5,210 nucleotides of DNA from Clostridiaceae bacterium (GTDB lineage: Bacteria; Bacillota; Clostridia; Saccharofermentanales; UBA5734): the NCBI GenBank assembly GCA_012511525.1, contig JAAZFW010000102.1, positions 1 through 5,210 of the forward strand, given 5' to 3'. Numbering within the stretch: position 1 is the first letter of the stretch; every line of letters begins with the position of its first letter. A program made the position numbers and the translations under genes. Below the pieces are notes generated by a model, which saw only the letters and a list, made by a program, of their open reading frames with translations, was not told where the DNA came from and searched no databases. This document shows, one piece after another, positions 4,988 to 5,210 of the stretch.

Positions 4988-5210
4988 GGATGATCACCTG
5001 CCGGTATCGCCGCAAGCAGCTGACGGACTTCCCCCTGGCTGAACCGGAACCGCGCCCCGCAAAAATGGCATTGCAGTTCGATGCCGTCGGGATCCCCGGC
5101 CAGTTGGTTCAGCTCTTCGAGACCCATCGCGATCAGGTTGCGCGTCATGCGCTCGCGGCTGCAGGGACAAGCATAGGCGCAATGGGTCTTGCTATGGACA
5201 TCGAGCCCGC
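4984..5210 (-). CDS. hslO: Hsp33 redox-regulated chaperone, C-terminal 74 residues (cut by window edge)
   Basis: Hsp33 is a cytoplasmic holdase that is inactive while its four Cys hold zinc and becomes active when oxidation releases the metal and unfolds the C-terminal part. The fragment (two bases of a split codon, then 74 codons and TGA) shows the diagnostic zinc site: CPCSRER (fragment residues 14-20), then after 30 residues CHFC (47-50), fitting the family pattern CXC-X(27-32)-CXXC. GLEELNQL (29-36) and the CxFCxxxFxF ending (CHFCGARFRF) are also typical. One more Cys (residue 10) lies just before the zinc motif and is not part of the pattern. The stop codon overlaps the deacetylase GTG start by GTGA. 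The N-terminal substrate-binding domain lies beyond the window. Confidence 0.93.
   Translation of the reverse strand, partial: GLDVHSKTHCAYACPCSRERMTRNLIAMGLEELNQLAGDPDGIELQCHFCGARFRFSQGEVRQLLAAIPAGDHP

Noticed and set aside
4680..5042. Plus-strand frame with Gly/Val/Asp-rich repeats resembling calcium-binding repeats
   Set aside because: The pattern is just the antisense reading of the Pro/Ser/Thr 36-bp repeats of the deacetylase linker.
1..5210. CRISPR array, insertion sequence, tRNA or rRNA genes
   Set aside because: No regularly spaced identical repeats, transposase frames, terminal inverted repeats or cloverleaf sequences were seen.

Overview
The window looks like chromosomal DNA from a high-GC member of the Bacillota, most likely a spore-forming clostridial lineage. 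This is inferred from strong AGGAGG-type ribosome binding sites, the gene order rpsJ-rplC-rplD-rplW-rplB, a PdaA-like (spore-cortex type) polysaccharide deacetylase and an Hsp33 gene. The genus cannot be named from what is visible. Every supported gene lies on the minus strand, so transcription runs from high to low coordinates. The window is cut inside hslO at the right end and inside rplB at the left end.

Right part (about 3820-5210): the last 74 codons of hslO (redox chaperone Hsp33) share a GTGA overlap with the start of a lipoprotein polysaccharide deacetylase of PdaA type. The deacetylase carries a Pro/Ser/Thr linker built from 36-bp tandem repeats. A 148-bp gap follows, with two weak promoter candidates and a small inverted repeat, and then a complete MATE-family multidrug/cation antiporter (2425-3819).

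Left part (1-2424): the start of the S10 ribosomal protein operon. A good sigma-70 type promoter (TTGCAT, 17 nt, TAGAAT) sits directly against the MATE stop codon and is followed by a leader of about 277 nt with several possible hairpins. Then come rpsJ (S10), an 88-nt spacer with two perfect 8-bp hairpins, rplC (L3), rplD (L4), rplW (L23, overlapping rplD by 4 nt and with an unusual C-terminal extension) and the first 14 codons of rplB (L2). The r-proteins are all large-subunit proteins except S10, and the operon is ordinary in content.

No new multi-gene system is evident. The points most worth checking are the non-coding structures of the S10 operon (leader and rpsJ-rplC spacer), the L23 C-terminal extension, and the lipoprotein form of the PdaA-like enzyme coupled to hslO.
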